64,000 bases of DNA. Source: [Phialemoniopsis] sp. UDSM-2020. Lineage: Eukaryota > Ascomycota > Sordariomycetes > Thyridiales > Thyridiaceae. The DNA lies in assembly GCA_018873225.1 (NCBI GenBank), contig JAEILZ010000001.1, forward strand, positions 3,410,001 through 3,474,000, in the 5' to 3' direction. Both the position numbers and the translations under genes were made by a program. This document shows, one piece after another, positions 45,327 to 56,856 of the stretch (positions are counted from its first letter, which is position 1; every line of letters starts with the position of its first letter). The notes beneath the pieces are model-generated. The model was given only the letters and a program-made list of their open reading frames with translations, searched no databases and had not been told where the DNA came from.

Positions 45327-46225
45327 AGCGCTTGTCTTTGTCCGATGCGGTAATTAGATGTGACCCACGGGTCAGAGGTGCTGGCCATTTCTAGCTGGTC
45401 TCGACTGTGCTTTGCGGTACTGGAGAATTTGGAACTTGTCTACGAAATCGGTCGGGTGGTGCGTGTGAAGAGCTCACTACAGCATCTGTGTTGATGGGGG
45501 GATTTGGTTGTTCAGGGATCGCGATGGTGGAGCATCATGATGATTTTTGTTTCTCTTCCATCTTGCTTGCAGCTCATTGGGAACTGGATCGACACTTGTC
45601 ACGGCCTCTCCTCACGGGGACAGACATTTGACTACATCTGCACTCCAAGTCCTGCCATGTATCCAACATTTGGCGTCTCCCTAACGGGTACCTCTAATCG
45701 AGGCCCGGGCCCAGCCCCCTTACAGTGTTTTTCCTTGTCATCGTCCTGCGCGTTGCTTTTGCTTGAGTGTTTTCTGAGAGAGTACCCTAAAGTCAAACAT
45801 CCCCTTTTCACGTCTATTGATCCCCCCCAACCATTACAACCAGACCACAACACGCAATGTGTCAATTGAGAAAATGAAAGAAACAGAGGGAGAGAGGAAC
45901 GATAGCCATGATTGTGATGCTCACCCGTGGCGTAGCTACAGCATCTGTAATCTGCAGAAGATAATGACTTGACCTGGCTTCGACAATGATCCATTGCACA
46001 TTGCCCACAGGCGTGATATATCACAATGCATGACGAAACAGCTTTGGGTATGATTTCAAGAAAACGGTAAACAAATTGGGTATCACTACGTGACCCGCCG
46101 TCAAACATAATAAAGAATATGACGAGGCGGGACAAAGAAAAATTACATCCACAGCACACACACTTTCCACGCCACCTCTGATCCGCCTCCCGACGCCATT
46201 GGCCCGCCATCTCCCTCAATCCAGC
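45327..46225. other. Convergent intergenic region
   Basis: This lies between the 14-3-3 stop codon and that of the acidic hypothetical protein. Frames here have no recognisable content. It is taken as 3' UTRs. Confidence 0.45.
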
Positions 46226-47533
46226 TCAATGCGCCCCGGCGCCGACCGCCCTGCCCGTCCCGACCCCTGCCGTGGCACTAGGCGACCCTCTGTTGCTCTT
46301 GGCCAGGAGCCTCTGCGCCCTCCTCAGCCTCTCGTTGGTCTCAAACAGGCCCCCTGGGTTATCCGACCCGCTGAGGTCGTCTAGATCCAGCTCGTCTTCG
46401 TCGTCCCCGTCGTCACCGTCATCTGGGTCGGCCCCTCCATCGCGCCTCTTGGCGAGGGCGGCATTGTCGTCGTCGACGTCGTCTCTATACATACGCGTCC
46501 GCACCAGAGCCGCGTCCTCCTCGCCGGCCCCAACGGCCATCCGGCTCCGGATCGGTACCTCCTCGCTGGCCTCGTGTTGGTGTTGGTGTTGGTGTTCGGC
46601 GACTCGGCCTCCGGTCCCGCGCCGCCTGACGAGGCCCCGTATGCCGCGCAGGGCCTTGCGCATGCCGGTCGAAGGGCGCCCGCCGCGGCGCCGCCGTATG
46701 CTCAGCCAGCCCATGCTCGAGGCCGTGCCGTCGTCGGCGTCATCGAGGTCAAAGTCGGCGTCCCACATAGGGCCGACGGCGGGTGATGGCGGACAGCTGC
46801 AGTGCCGGCAGCACGCCTCGTCGGAGAGTTCCTGGTCCTGGTTATTACCATCAGGCACCACCGCCGCTGTCCCTGATGTGAAGGCGGCGTCCGTCGTAGA
46901 GCATGCGCAAAACACCTGTCCATCATGGGAGGCGACCTCGGAGCGCCAGGTCTGGATCTGCCGGATCTTACGCCTGACCTTCTCGGGAGGCACAGCGGGC
47001 CAAGACGGTGCTGTTGGTGCTGCGGCCGGTCTGCCGGGACCGTCGGACCTACAGGTCTCGGCGTCTGCTACTACTGCTGCTGCTTCGCCGGCGGAAAAGG
47101 AGGCTGGGCGCTCGGAGGTCTGGCCGGCGAGGGCAGCGCGGGAGGAAGTCCGGGACAGGGCCGGGGACTGTACGGCCGTGGGCGTGTTAGGCCCCATGGT
47201 GGCGACGAGGAAGTTTATGCGCAGGAGGGTCTGGTCCCAGGCCGCAGCGTGCGAGGCGTCATGGTTGCCATCGCCATCATTGTCGCCGCCGGCAAGCAAA
47301 CGCGACGAGGTAGGCGACGAGTAGGAGCGTGATCGGCGGGAGGAAGAAGATGATTGCTGGCGGGGGAGAACCGGAGTGAGAGGCCGGGAGGTGGAGGCGA
47401 GAGAGGATGGGTGGACCGAGGATATGGCGATAGATATCGGGGGCGTGGAGCGGTGGCCTAGGTCCAGGTCCTTCGATAGGTGTGACGTTGTGGTGGTTGT
47501 GGTGTGCATGCGGGTCTGGGTGTATGCTGCCAT
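46226..47533 (-). CDS. Hypothetical protein, Arg-rich and acidic segments
   Basis: A single minus-strand frame of 435 aa has GC-rich codons. I do not recognise a family. Visible features are a Ser/Thr-rich N-terminal 90 residues; a conserved-looking segment PPEKVRRKIRQIQTWRSEV (about 185); a Cys/His cluster (CCRHCSCPP, about 245); the basic patch MRKALRGIRGLVRRR (about 290); a QHQHQHQH run; an Asp-rich stretch (DPDDGDDGDDEDELDLDDL, about 385); and a final helix-like LFETNERLRRAQRLLAKSN. The opposite strand is also open for 350 codons but translates to Ser/Arg/Pro low complexity, so the minus strand is preferred. The start codon is the first in-frame ATG and may be too early. Confidence 0.55.
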   Translation of the reverse strand: MAAYTQTRMHTTTTTTSHLSKDLDLGHRSTPPISIAISSVHPSSLASTSRPLTPVLPRQQSSSSSRRSRSYSSPTSSRLLAGGDNDGDGNHDASHAAAWDQTLLRINFLVATMGPNTPTAVQSPALSRTSSRAALAGQTSERPASFSAGEAAAVVADAETCRSDGPGRPAAAPTAPSWPAVPPEKVRRKIRQIQTWRSEVASHDGQVFCACSTTDAAFTSGTAAVVPDGNNQDQELSDEACCRHCSCPPSPAVGPMWDADFDLDDADDGTASSMGWLSIRRRRGGRPSTGMRKALRGIRGLVRRRGTGGRVAEHQHQHQHEASEEVPIRSRMAVGAGEEDAALVRTRMYRDDVDDDNAALAKRRDGGADPDDGDDGDDEDELDLDDLSGSDNPGGLFETNERLRRAQRLLAKSNRGSPSATAGVGTGRAVGAGAH

Positions 47534-49226
47534 GGTACGGGTGGTTGGTTATGCAAGGGAGAGCGTAGACTCGGGGTGTTGAGGCCTCGCCTATCTCGTA
47601 TTGTCCACGAGACTCGGAAGGCGAGGCTCTTCACACGAATGCGGCGTCGCTGTCCCCTGTCGCAGCTCAGTCGAGTTGCTAATAACACAGCCCGCTGTGG
47701 AGAGGAAAACGGGAAACGCCCTGGAGTGGTCTGGCGTAGTGAATGTCACAGCCTTGAGAGGTTGCGACCTGACCGCGGCCGTTGCGTTTGACGAAGCTGG
47801 CAGCAGGCGGGCAGGCGCAACCAAGATATGGGAGTGGCGGCTTTCACGATCTGCCGTCTTATCGACTGTCGGGGCCGATGCACCAGATACCCCGTGCCGA
47901 TCAATACACCAGAAACTGTTACGAAGAGCAGCTGTTGTATCGTCATTGAACAATAACCAAACACACGTGATGTTTTTGGCTTGTCCTCTGGCCCCGTCGG
48001 TGTAGATGCGCCTTGGGAGGTCCCGGCGGCGGGGCGTCCCAAACCAGTAGTTATGCGGTGCTGGTTCTCGGCGCACGTCACAGGGGGCGCGCGCGGCAGC
48101 GTTACGGTTGTAATTAAAGAACAAAACAGCCGAAGGGATGTAGGACTGTAGGATTAATCAGAAATGAGGCCAAGAAAGAAACCCCATTCTTAGAGGAAAA
48201 GAGAAGAAACAGAACTGGGAGAGAGAAAAGAGGAACCATGGGCAAGAGATGGTCACCGCCAGGTGCAACTAAAAAAACCGGAGTGCCGTTGTACCAGCCC
48301 AGTTACTTAGTTAATCATGGGCCAAATGTCACGATGGCTAGCGAAAAAGGGTGGGTGCTACTAAGCCAAGCAAGAGAGTGGGAAAAAAGGGACGGTTCAT
48401 ATGACACCTCGAGTCAGAAGATTTGCTTTGGTTGTTATGGATAATGGCACTAACTACTTAACTGTTGCCTCCTCCGAAAAAGAAGCATTTGGCAGCCGGC
48501 ATCCGGGAAGCAGGGAAGGCAGGCACTGTGCCAACGCCAAGCCCCAGGCAGATGATGACGACAAGCGCCGCCCGCCGGCTCCCCCTATCTCGGCATCTCT
48601 GTGCCGGATCGTCACCGTGTGCGCACTGTAACTCGAGTACTAAATACCCCGTAGGTATCGATGATGCTGGGCTCAGTGTTCTAGAACAACGGCCTGTGCC
48701 GCCAACAAGACACGCTACTCGGGGCGCCAGCGACCTGGGAATGTGCACGCGGAGATTTGAGGGGGGAGTAGCTATCTATAGCGCCAGGGCTCCCTCTGTT
48801 GAGTCAGATTGGGCGACTAAAGGGTTATACTTTTCAGGAGACGAAACATCTCGGTCTAGCCGAAGAGCTATCTGCCTCTAGAGTTCCCCATGGCAAGCAG
48901 GCATGGACTAGACCTGCAATCAAGCTAGTTGCCGCAAAGGGCAGGTATGCCAGGGGTCAGCCTCACTCGACTTTGTGGAGATTAGACTCTGGGGTAGCTT
49001 AGATGGAGGCTCGACACCATTCTGTTGCTGTTGAAGGACGTGGTAAAGCATACACTGTCTGCACGACAACCCGCCCTGTACCTCTACTCGTACAGCCAGA
49101 GATGTCGGCTTCTCGAATATGGCCTATACTGAATGAACCGCCATGATTGAAGCTGCTAGGCCAATGAGTCGTAACATCATATCCAGTATACAAAGATGAT
49201 ACACAAGTCTCGAGGTGCCTTATCCC
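47534..49226. other. 1.7-kb intergenic region
   Basis: No supportable gene is present. Frames up to 177 codons overlap on opposite strands near 47.6-48.1 kb with no domain or splice partner. The region probably includes the hypothetical gene's promoter and the 3' UTR of the phosphatase gene. Confidence 0.45.
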
Positions 49227-52200
49227 TTAAGTAGGCTTCAATGCCTCCCAGCCACCCACACTCCCTCCTGCGTCGTCAGCTAGCAGGTCCACTCCGTTCC
49301 CAAGCTTCTCCTCTTGATGCTGCCCCGGAGCCTGCGCAGGCTTCTTGTGCACAGGCATGCTGGGTTTCCGGGCCGGTAATCTCGGCGGTGCTCCTGTCTC
49401 CTCCTTACGTGCCATGCCTGGTAAACCTAAGGCTCCAGCCGAGACCGCTTTCCGAATGGGGACGTCTCCTGTTCCCACCCTACGAGGAGGCATTGGCGGT
49501 GGGTCGCTTTCCTCCTCCCGGGGATTATGGCTAAGGGACCTGTGAGAGGAGATCACAGACGACGCGCCAGGTGAGAAGGCGCGTATCGGTAGTGCAGACG
49601 AGCCCAGGTCTGCACTCTGTAAAAGGGCAGGCGTGTTGACAGGAGAGACCGATGCAAGATGTGCCGGCTTCTTGGCCACAGGCGGCGGTGACTTTGCCTT
49701 TGATGTTGACTGTTGCGATGCAGATGATGTTGCAGACCGCGGGCGTGGAGGCAGGGGAGCCAGATCCTCGGCATAGGTTTGCACTGATGACCTTGATGCC
49801 TCTTTCGTGACGGGCATGGTAGGTGCTCTGTTTGGCAAGGTCTGGCTTGAGGTCGGGGTCCTGTTAGATGGGGTCCCCGTCTGCCGCCGGGGAGGTGGGG
49901 GTGGAGGGACCTCCTGCTTCTGCTGGGCCTGGGTGTGGTTTTGAACTTCCACGCCGTTCGGTCTTCCACCTTTGACGGACAGTCCCGCAGGATCATAGGG
50001 GGGCGGAAGCTTGCGGGGCGGTTGGTTGGACGTTGAAGAGGAAAGGATAGTGGAGTGATTGATGTGCTCGTAGGGCGAGGTTGAGATGCTCGAGAATGAA
50101 GATAGCCTAGATTCCGACCTCGGAACGGCAACCCAGTCCGGCTCGTCGGTGGTAGTCCAAGGATTTGACGGGCGATTAGGATTCAACGCTGTCGAGTAAG
50201 CAGATGATGGAGGTTTGGGCGGCGTCACCGTCGACCGAGCCATCTTACCGTTCTCCAGCCACCACTTCTGTCTGTCAGAGCTAGCCGGTGGCAATCCTGG
50301 CTCTATCGCGTCGTAGCCTATAAGGTCTTCGTCGTCTGTATCGTCGGCTGTATTGAGGTTGGCGGTGGCATCACCGACCTCGAGCCTGCGTCGATCATAT
50401 ATCTGCGCCCTGATCCTATCCCGGAACTCTTCATCTACAATGCTGACCGTGCAGTCGAAGGTTGCATACACAGGCCGGTGATCGGAAAATTTGAGCGGCG
50501 CCGAGCTGTACGACATTTGCCTAAGGTTGGTGCCCTTGCGCAAGATGCGGTCCGTCCAGGCAGGAATGCGCTGCTTCTCGGAGGAATCATACGCGTCCTT
50601 GCCAATGTCGAACCTGTATGTGGGAAGAAAGGTGATTCTCGCTTCCGAGTAAAAGGGGAACGACAGTCCGGCTACCATCTGTAGATTGAGCTGGTCATTC
50701 TCGTAAAGGTGTTCGAGATCTCGTTGCGCAATCAGGTTGTCCACCTTCTCGCGGCTCAGTCCGATTCGGTAATTGAAGTCTCCCATCCATATGACCGTGT
50801 CGTGGTCATCAATGCCCCTATTTCTCGCAAACCGTAAGCCGTGATGAATGGTTGCATAGTCGCGATTCCTCTCATCGTAATTTGCGAAACCTGCCGCCAA
50901 ATGGGCAGTCACAAAGCATATATGAGTGTTGGCGTAGTCGAACCGGATCGCTACTGCACCCTTGTTGCCCGCCATCCCGGACATGCCAGTCTTCTTTACG
51001 TTGCCCTCGACATTCTTGATTTCTCGCAGGATGGACGCTTTGACAAAGATGCACAGTGCGGCGCCGACAAGCTGTCCGCTTCGCAGCAGAACGTAATGCT
51101 CACCGCCCATGGCCTGAGCACGCCTGTTCAGTGTCCTTCTTACGGATTCCTCCCATAGTTGTTTCCTGCGAGGGTCACTGTTCATGATTTGTTGCGGACT
51201 CAGTTCTACAATCTCTTGGAATCCGACCGCGAATATCTCTGGCTGTGTGTCGCCCAGGATAGGAGGGCAGAGCCACGGTGACAGATCCTCGTCGATGCCG
51301 TCTGTACGACCGTTCAAGTTGAAAGTTCCAACCCACCTTGTCGGAGTTAGCGTCAAGACATCTACCTGTTGACGAGATAGCAATACTTACATATGGATGG
51401 TCTCTGACGATGAGAATTCCGCGCTGCGCTTGTTGAGCTCGGAAGTAACATAGTCATTGATGGGGTCGAATAGCACAACCGGGGCTTGTCCGTATATCCT
51501 TCCCAGGAGGATGTCAATCGTATTCTGCCTTCCTTTGTCGGCAAAATTGTTGATGTACAGCCTTGTCGCAGATTTGCGAGCATCTGCTATCGCGCCGGCA
51601 AGAGACATCTTCCCGTGCCTAGTGAAGGAAGACTTCAAGGCGCCAGTGCCAGCATATGTCCTCGACAGTGCATCGCCGTTGTCTGCCCACAGGCTCGAGT
51701 GCCTCATCCAGAAGTCAGATGGAGCGTACTCTCCCCTGTGGCCTAGGAAAGCCTCCACAGCCATTTGCGATATGAGTGTTTGGATGAGATTGGTTCTGTC
51801 AAGGCAATCGAGACAGTTGGTCCGGAAGACACCCTCCTGCTGCAAGACAACAAGAGAGCGCCGATGCCCGTTCTGTGCACTGTGCTTCTCATCGCCATCC
51901 TCGGCCTCCTGTGCTAGATAATAAGCAAAGCCATCTGCTGAATGTTCGATGTAGTGACGAATCTGCCTTGCGGCTTCGTAGCCTTGCGGCCCTTTGGTCT
52001 CGGCATGGAAGTCATATTCCGTCGCCTGGAGAAGTGCATGATCGCGTGACGACTTGTCGCCTCGTTGACTAAGGGGACATCGTTGGACGCCGAGGCGATA
52101 GCACTGACTTAGCTCTGCCTCGCCCGGCTTCGTTTCGCTGAGCAGATTTACAACATGCACTGCACCATATGCCTGTTCTAGGTCCTCGAAGTGCTTATCG

Positions 52201-53312
52201 AACGCTGGCTGGGTGCCATCCGCAGATCGTGTTACTGTAATCTTCTGCTGACCGGGTATGAGTCCGGCAGTCTGCTCCCAGAAGACAGGCACCGATCCGC
52301 GAACCTGAGCATACGAGAAGACTACACCCGAAGGACTCCAATACACCGTCTCGGTCTCGACAAAGTTGGCCACGTTGCCATCATCGTCAATGCCTCGCGA
52401 GTTGAACCTGGTGCCTGCTCTGCGGCATGAAAGTCGTGAGATAACAGTCAGATAAGAAGGCATTCCCGATTTGGTTGACCTCAAAGGAGCAGAGCTTTGA
52501 GGAATGGCCATTGACAGGCAAAAACCTCGGATAGCAGAAGTCAAGATCCTCGATGCATCCAATACCTCTCGCTGAGGAGGCTGAAGCCGTGATCGAAACT
52601 GCACAAGAGGCTGGATCATATACGAGTTCCAGAGGAAGGACTCGTCGAAATTGTCAATGTCGAATGCGGCAGAGTCGACGGGCCTATCCTGCATTCTATT
52701 GGTGAGGTCAAAGTCGGTGCTGTAGTAGAAAGTACCATTACTCAGAAGCTTTTGTAGCTCTTGACAGGGATGTTCAACTTGAACATCTCGTCGACTCAGT
52801 CCCTGGCTATAAGTCGAAGAAGCGTCCGAGTTGGGATCCCATGGATCCGCGGACAGAACATCGTCATACTCATTGGTATTGAGACAGAAGAACTCCACTG
52901 CCAGGATGCGTTCGACAGTTTCCCCTGGCCGTAATGTTGCCACCCTCGACGCCTGCGTAATCACACACAGGAAGACATCCCGGTTGATTGATATAAGACC
53001 CAACGTTCCGTAGATTGGCCTCGGAGTAAGAGGGCGGTAATCGCTCAAGAGGTTTTCAGAGGTCGGTGTGAACTCGACAATACATTTTGAGGCACCGACG
53101 TCGCCTCCTCGGTTCCGGGCGGAAGCGATCGAGGCGAGAGAGCCACTCGCGATAGCTTCGTTCGTTGTAGAGCTGTGGCGGAGGATGAGAGCGTGGGAAT
53201 GGGAGGCGATGGCAATGGCTCGATGAGGGTAGTCGCGGATCAGTAGCTGGCTAGATCTCTCGGCTGCCGGTGCCTGACCGGTCCACAGAGATGAGTTGGA
53301 CGAGTATTCCAT
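49227..53312 (-). CDS. Synaptojanin-like phosphoinositide phosphatase (Sac + 5-phosphatase)
   Basis: Exons 53312-51391 and 51336-49227 flank a 54-nt intron; the joint SSETIHM-WVGTFNLNGR links the two catalytic domains, and the protein is about 1343 aa. Residues about 1-600 form a Sac1-type domain with the Cx5R motif RTNCLDCLDRTNLIQT (Cys near 500). Residues about 640-960 form an inositol polyphosphate 5-phosphatase domain with WMGDFNYRIG (about 823) and PAWTDRILRKG (about 900). The C-terminal 380 residues are Pro/Ser-rich with PPPPPPRRQTG and PPMPPRR motifs, suited to SH3 binding. Yeast Inp52/Inp53 are the family counterparts; they turn over PI(4,5)P2 and PI4P in endocytosis and actin patches. 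The frame stays open 255 nt upstream to an ATG at 53567. I choose 53312 because the Sac homology follows it soon after. Confidence 0.92.
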
Positions 53313-54563
53313 GCTGCGACTCGGAGAGCAGTAACAGGCTAGAGGACAAGGATGCGGAGAGGCACATGCCCTACCACGAGGGGGACTAAGGTGCTTGCAT
53401 TGGCAACCAAGAAGTGATGTATTCAAAAATTGTAAGATGCGAGCAATGAGGCGAAAGAATGTCCTTTGCAAGGCCAAAATGAATGTAGGTAATCTGTTGC
53501 GTAATCTCTGTGGGAGGTGTAGCTTTGCGCTGATGATTGACCATGGATGTTCGAAGTAGGTAATCATAGACTCGAACCCCTAGAGCAATGACGCAGTTAC
53601 GGCGACCCCCAGGGCAGCTTCAAGCTGGACTACGCGAGGCCAGGCCTGCTCCGCGTCTAGGATTTTGGAGGGCGGGCGCTGTAATTTTGGGGGCGGGGCA
53701 CTTCGAGCCTCCCTACGAAGTATGTAGTTGTGAGCATGCAAATCTGGGCAAGAAATGTGCATCTGCACAATTGGTATCATAACTCTCTGAAGTACTGAAA
53801 AGTATATATAGAATAACCAGGACAGCTCCCGAACTTTTTGCATTGCATGCAACTCATCAGAAGTGCGGCTTTCACTTGAAAGCTGGAGCACCTGAGGGTG
53901 CCAGCGTATTCCACCATATCCGGTTCACAACCTTGGAACAGAAACGGACCAGTCCAAGACCATACAGGTATGAGCGTGATGGAGATAAGAATAGCGGACA
54001 CCAAGCTCGATGTACGTAGTGGCTTCAGATTATTAAACTTAAGATGAGATCACGCCCTGATTCAGGGTCATCCTCTTCCTATCATGATTTTGTTAAGAAA
54101 TCATCATGAGCCATGGGGAAGAAGAGAGGAATCCAACGAAAGTGCTGTGAAGAATTAAATAAATTTGTTTGGCCAAGCCTTAGGTAATCAGGCCAGCCAG
54201 CAGCTGAAAGGCCCGTGCGTAAAAGCGACTGCATGTGGAAGCTGTGCATGGTTCAACGTGGAGTGGGCCTCATCAAATCCCTCCTCTCCGGAGGAAGTAG
54301 ATTTGATCGACCAACATCTAGCCTTGGCCACTTGGAGCCTCCAAATCCACCTTTTTCACTTCTCCCCAGCAGTCCACCAGCCACCAATATTTGACTACAT
54401 TCGCATTGTGGTAGAGCATTATTACGTCGCAAGGAGTCGCCTGGATATATACATACCTCAAGGCTTCTGCTATTGCCATCAAGTGCGCAATCGGCACTGC
54501 CTTTCGCAGACGCGACCGAGTGTAGTGAGAGAGACAAGCATCTCTTCAGCCTAGCACGCGACC
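53313..54563. other. Divergent intergenic region, phosphatase / prp39
   Basis: These 1.25 kb lie between two start codons. The first 255 bp are open in frame with the phosphatase gene (possible N-terminal extension). A TATATATA-type stretch is near 53803. A 13-nt perfect inverted repeat, CCCTGATTCAGGG, lies at about 54056-54068. No other gene is seen. Confidence 0.4.
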
Positions 54564-56856
54564 ATGGGCGATTTCAATAACTTTGGTGGCTCTGAAGAGG
54601 AGAATGCCGAACTCCGGCGTCTCAACAATGAAGTGGTATGTTTGTTTGTTCCTGATTCGGCTTGCGCGTACCGACACTGGCTAACAAGTGTACCCTCGTC
54701 GCAGGAGGCTGAACCCGACAACTTTGAGCATTGGGAGAAACTCGTTCGCGCTTGCGAGGCGCTCGAAGGCGGCTTGAATAGGAATTCCAGCCCCCAGGCC
54801 CTGGCAACGCTGCGAGACTCATACGACCGGTTCCTCATAAAGTTCCCACTGTTGTTTGGTTATTGGAAGAAATATGCCGACCTCGAGTTCAACATCTCAG
54901 GTCCCGAGTCGGCAGAGATGATCTACGAGCGCGGCTGCGCCAGCATCACCAACTCAGTCGACCTGTGGACAGAGTACTGCTCCTTCAAAATGGAGACCAC
55001 CCACGTACCCCATCTGGTCAGAGAGTAAGTATACAATGGCACACATCTCCTTCCCCGTAACACCACACAGACAGCTCCACCACCACGAGCCACCACGCGG
55101 CCCAGCCTTGCGATCAGACGGATCAGCATTGGAGTTTCAACTCCTACGGTGAGAACACACTACAGGCTGCCATCAACATGCTGGGCATCGCTCTCACACT
55201 TGAAACCAGGCTCTGTTTTGTCCCAATCAGAACATGATCTGCATGCTTCTATACCAAAAAGTCTTCCCTCGCACCCACGTCGCTCTATTATCCTCACGAG
55301 ATCTCATTCGGTTGGCTTGGAAACGGATGTCTTCACACTTGGCAGACTTTCCTTCCTGTATTTGCACTCCTTTCCCACCCTCTCCCTTCTGCTCTACCTC
55401 CGTGTCGTTGCCGCCGCTGACATCACTTGTAGGCTTTTCGAGCGGGCTGCCAGCCACGTCGGCCTCGATTTCCTCGCTCATCCTTTCTGGGACAAATACC
55501 TGGAATATGAAGAGCGCCAAGAGGCTCATGACAAGATCTTTGCGATTCTCACCCGCGTCATTCACATCCCCATGCATCAGTATGCCCGCTACTATGAGCG
55601 CTTCCGTCAAATGTGTGCAGACCGGCCTCTAGAAGAGATGGCTGCTTCCGATACTGTGGCCCGCCTCCGAGCCGAGGTTGTGGCCGAAAGCGCACCATAT
55701 GGCGTGGCAAAGTCGGAGCTAGAGATCGAGCGAGATGTTCGGGCTAAGATCGAGGCCATCTACTACGAGGATTTCACCAAGACTCAGGGCGAGGTTACCA
55801 AGCGCTGGACCTACGAGGCTGAGATCAAGCGGCCATATTTCCACGTGACCGAGCTCGACCATTCGCAACTGATCAACTGGAGAAAGTATCTCGAGTTTGA
55901 GGAGGCAGAGGGAGATGCCGCCCGCGTCGTGGCTCTTTACGAGCGATGCTTGGTAACCTGCGCCTTTTATGAGGAATTCTGGTTCCGTTATGCTCGCTGG
56001 ATGTCGGGTCAGGCCGGCAAGCAGGAAGAAGTCCGCAACATCTATCTGCGAGCGACAACGCTGTACGTCCCCGTCAGCAGACCCGGCATCCGCTTGCAAT
56101 TCGCCTACTTCGAGGAGAGCTGCGGACGGGTGGACATCGCGAGAGATCTCCACAGCGCGATCCTCTACAAGCTTCCCAACAGTGTTGAGGCCGTCGTCTC
56201 TTGGGCGAATCTGCAACGGCGTCAGAGTGGTCTCGAGGCTGCAATCGAGGTGTTTAAGCAGCAGATCGACTCGCCCGAGGTGGACATTTACGTCAAAGCC
56301 GCGCTAGTCACCGAATGGGCTTTCATGCTGTGGAAGATCAAGGGTTCTGTGGAAGATGCGCGTACCGTGTTCAGCAAGAACGTGCAGTGGTACGCCGACA
56401 GCCGTCATTTCTGGCAGAAGTGGCTGGAATTCGAGCTGGCCCAGCCAAGTGACCTGAAGCAGGAAGCCGAACACGGCGAGCGCATCAAGCACGTCTTTGA
56501 AGAGCTGAGAAGCAAGAGCAGGGTCTCTAACAACGCCAAGAAAGAGCTCGCCGAGGTCTACATGACCTACCTGCAGCAAAGAGGAGGCAAGGACGCCATG
56601 AAGCTGTTCTTAGAGGTGGATAGGGAGATGTTTGGGTAAGTTGCTCGTCTCCATCCGTTACCATCTCAGCTCAAACTAATCTCCAATCTGCAGACCTCCC
56701 TCAGTAGCCTGGAAGCAGGGTACTAAGGAAAATGGCATGCCGCTTGGCGAGCTCGATGAGGCCGCTCGGCAGAAGGCAGAAGCACGGTACTACAGCTTCT
56801 ACCAACTCTACGCCGATCCAGACATGGAAGCTCAGGGTACCGCGGAATTTCATTAG
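54564..56856 (+). CDS. prp39: U1 snRNP splicing factor PRP39 (HAT repeats)
   Basis: Exons 54564-54635, 54705-55024, 55433-56635 and 56694-56856 give 585 aa. Joints read LNNEV-EAEPDNFEHWE, PHLVRE-LFERAASHVG and EMFG-PPSVAW. The protein is built of HAT (half-a-TPR) helices with the spaced W/Y and E/P residues expected: NFEHWEKLVRACE, FPLLFGYWKKYADLE, HPFWDKYLEYEERQ, LINWRKYLEFEEAEGDAARV and HFWQKWLEFELAQ. PRP39 is a U1 snRNP-associated scaffold needed for 5' splice-site commitment. Intron 1 (69 nt) is stop-free and a multiple of three. Intron 2 (408 nt) is by far the longest coding-region intron I infer and contains a possible cassette exon at 55071-55148. Confidence 0.9.

Noticed and set aside
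46272..47324. 350-codon plus-strand frame opposite the hypothetical protein
   Set aside because: The translation is Ser/Arg/Pro low complexity with a CWCWCWC run from a repeat. The minus frame has a more protein-like composition, although neither has a known family.
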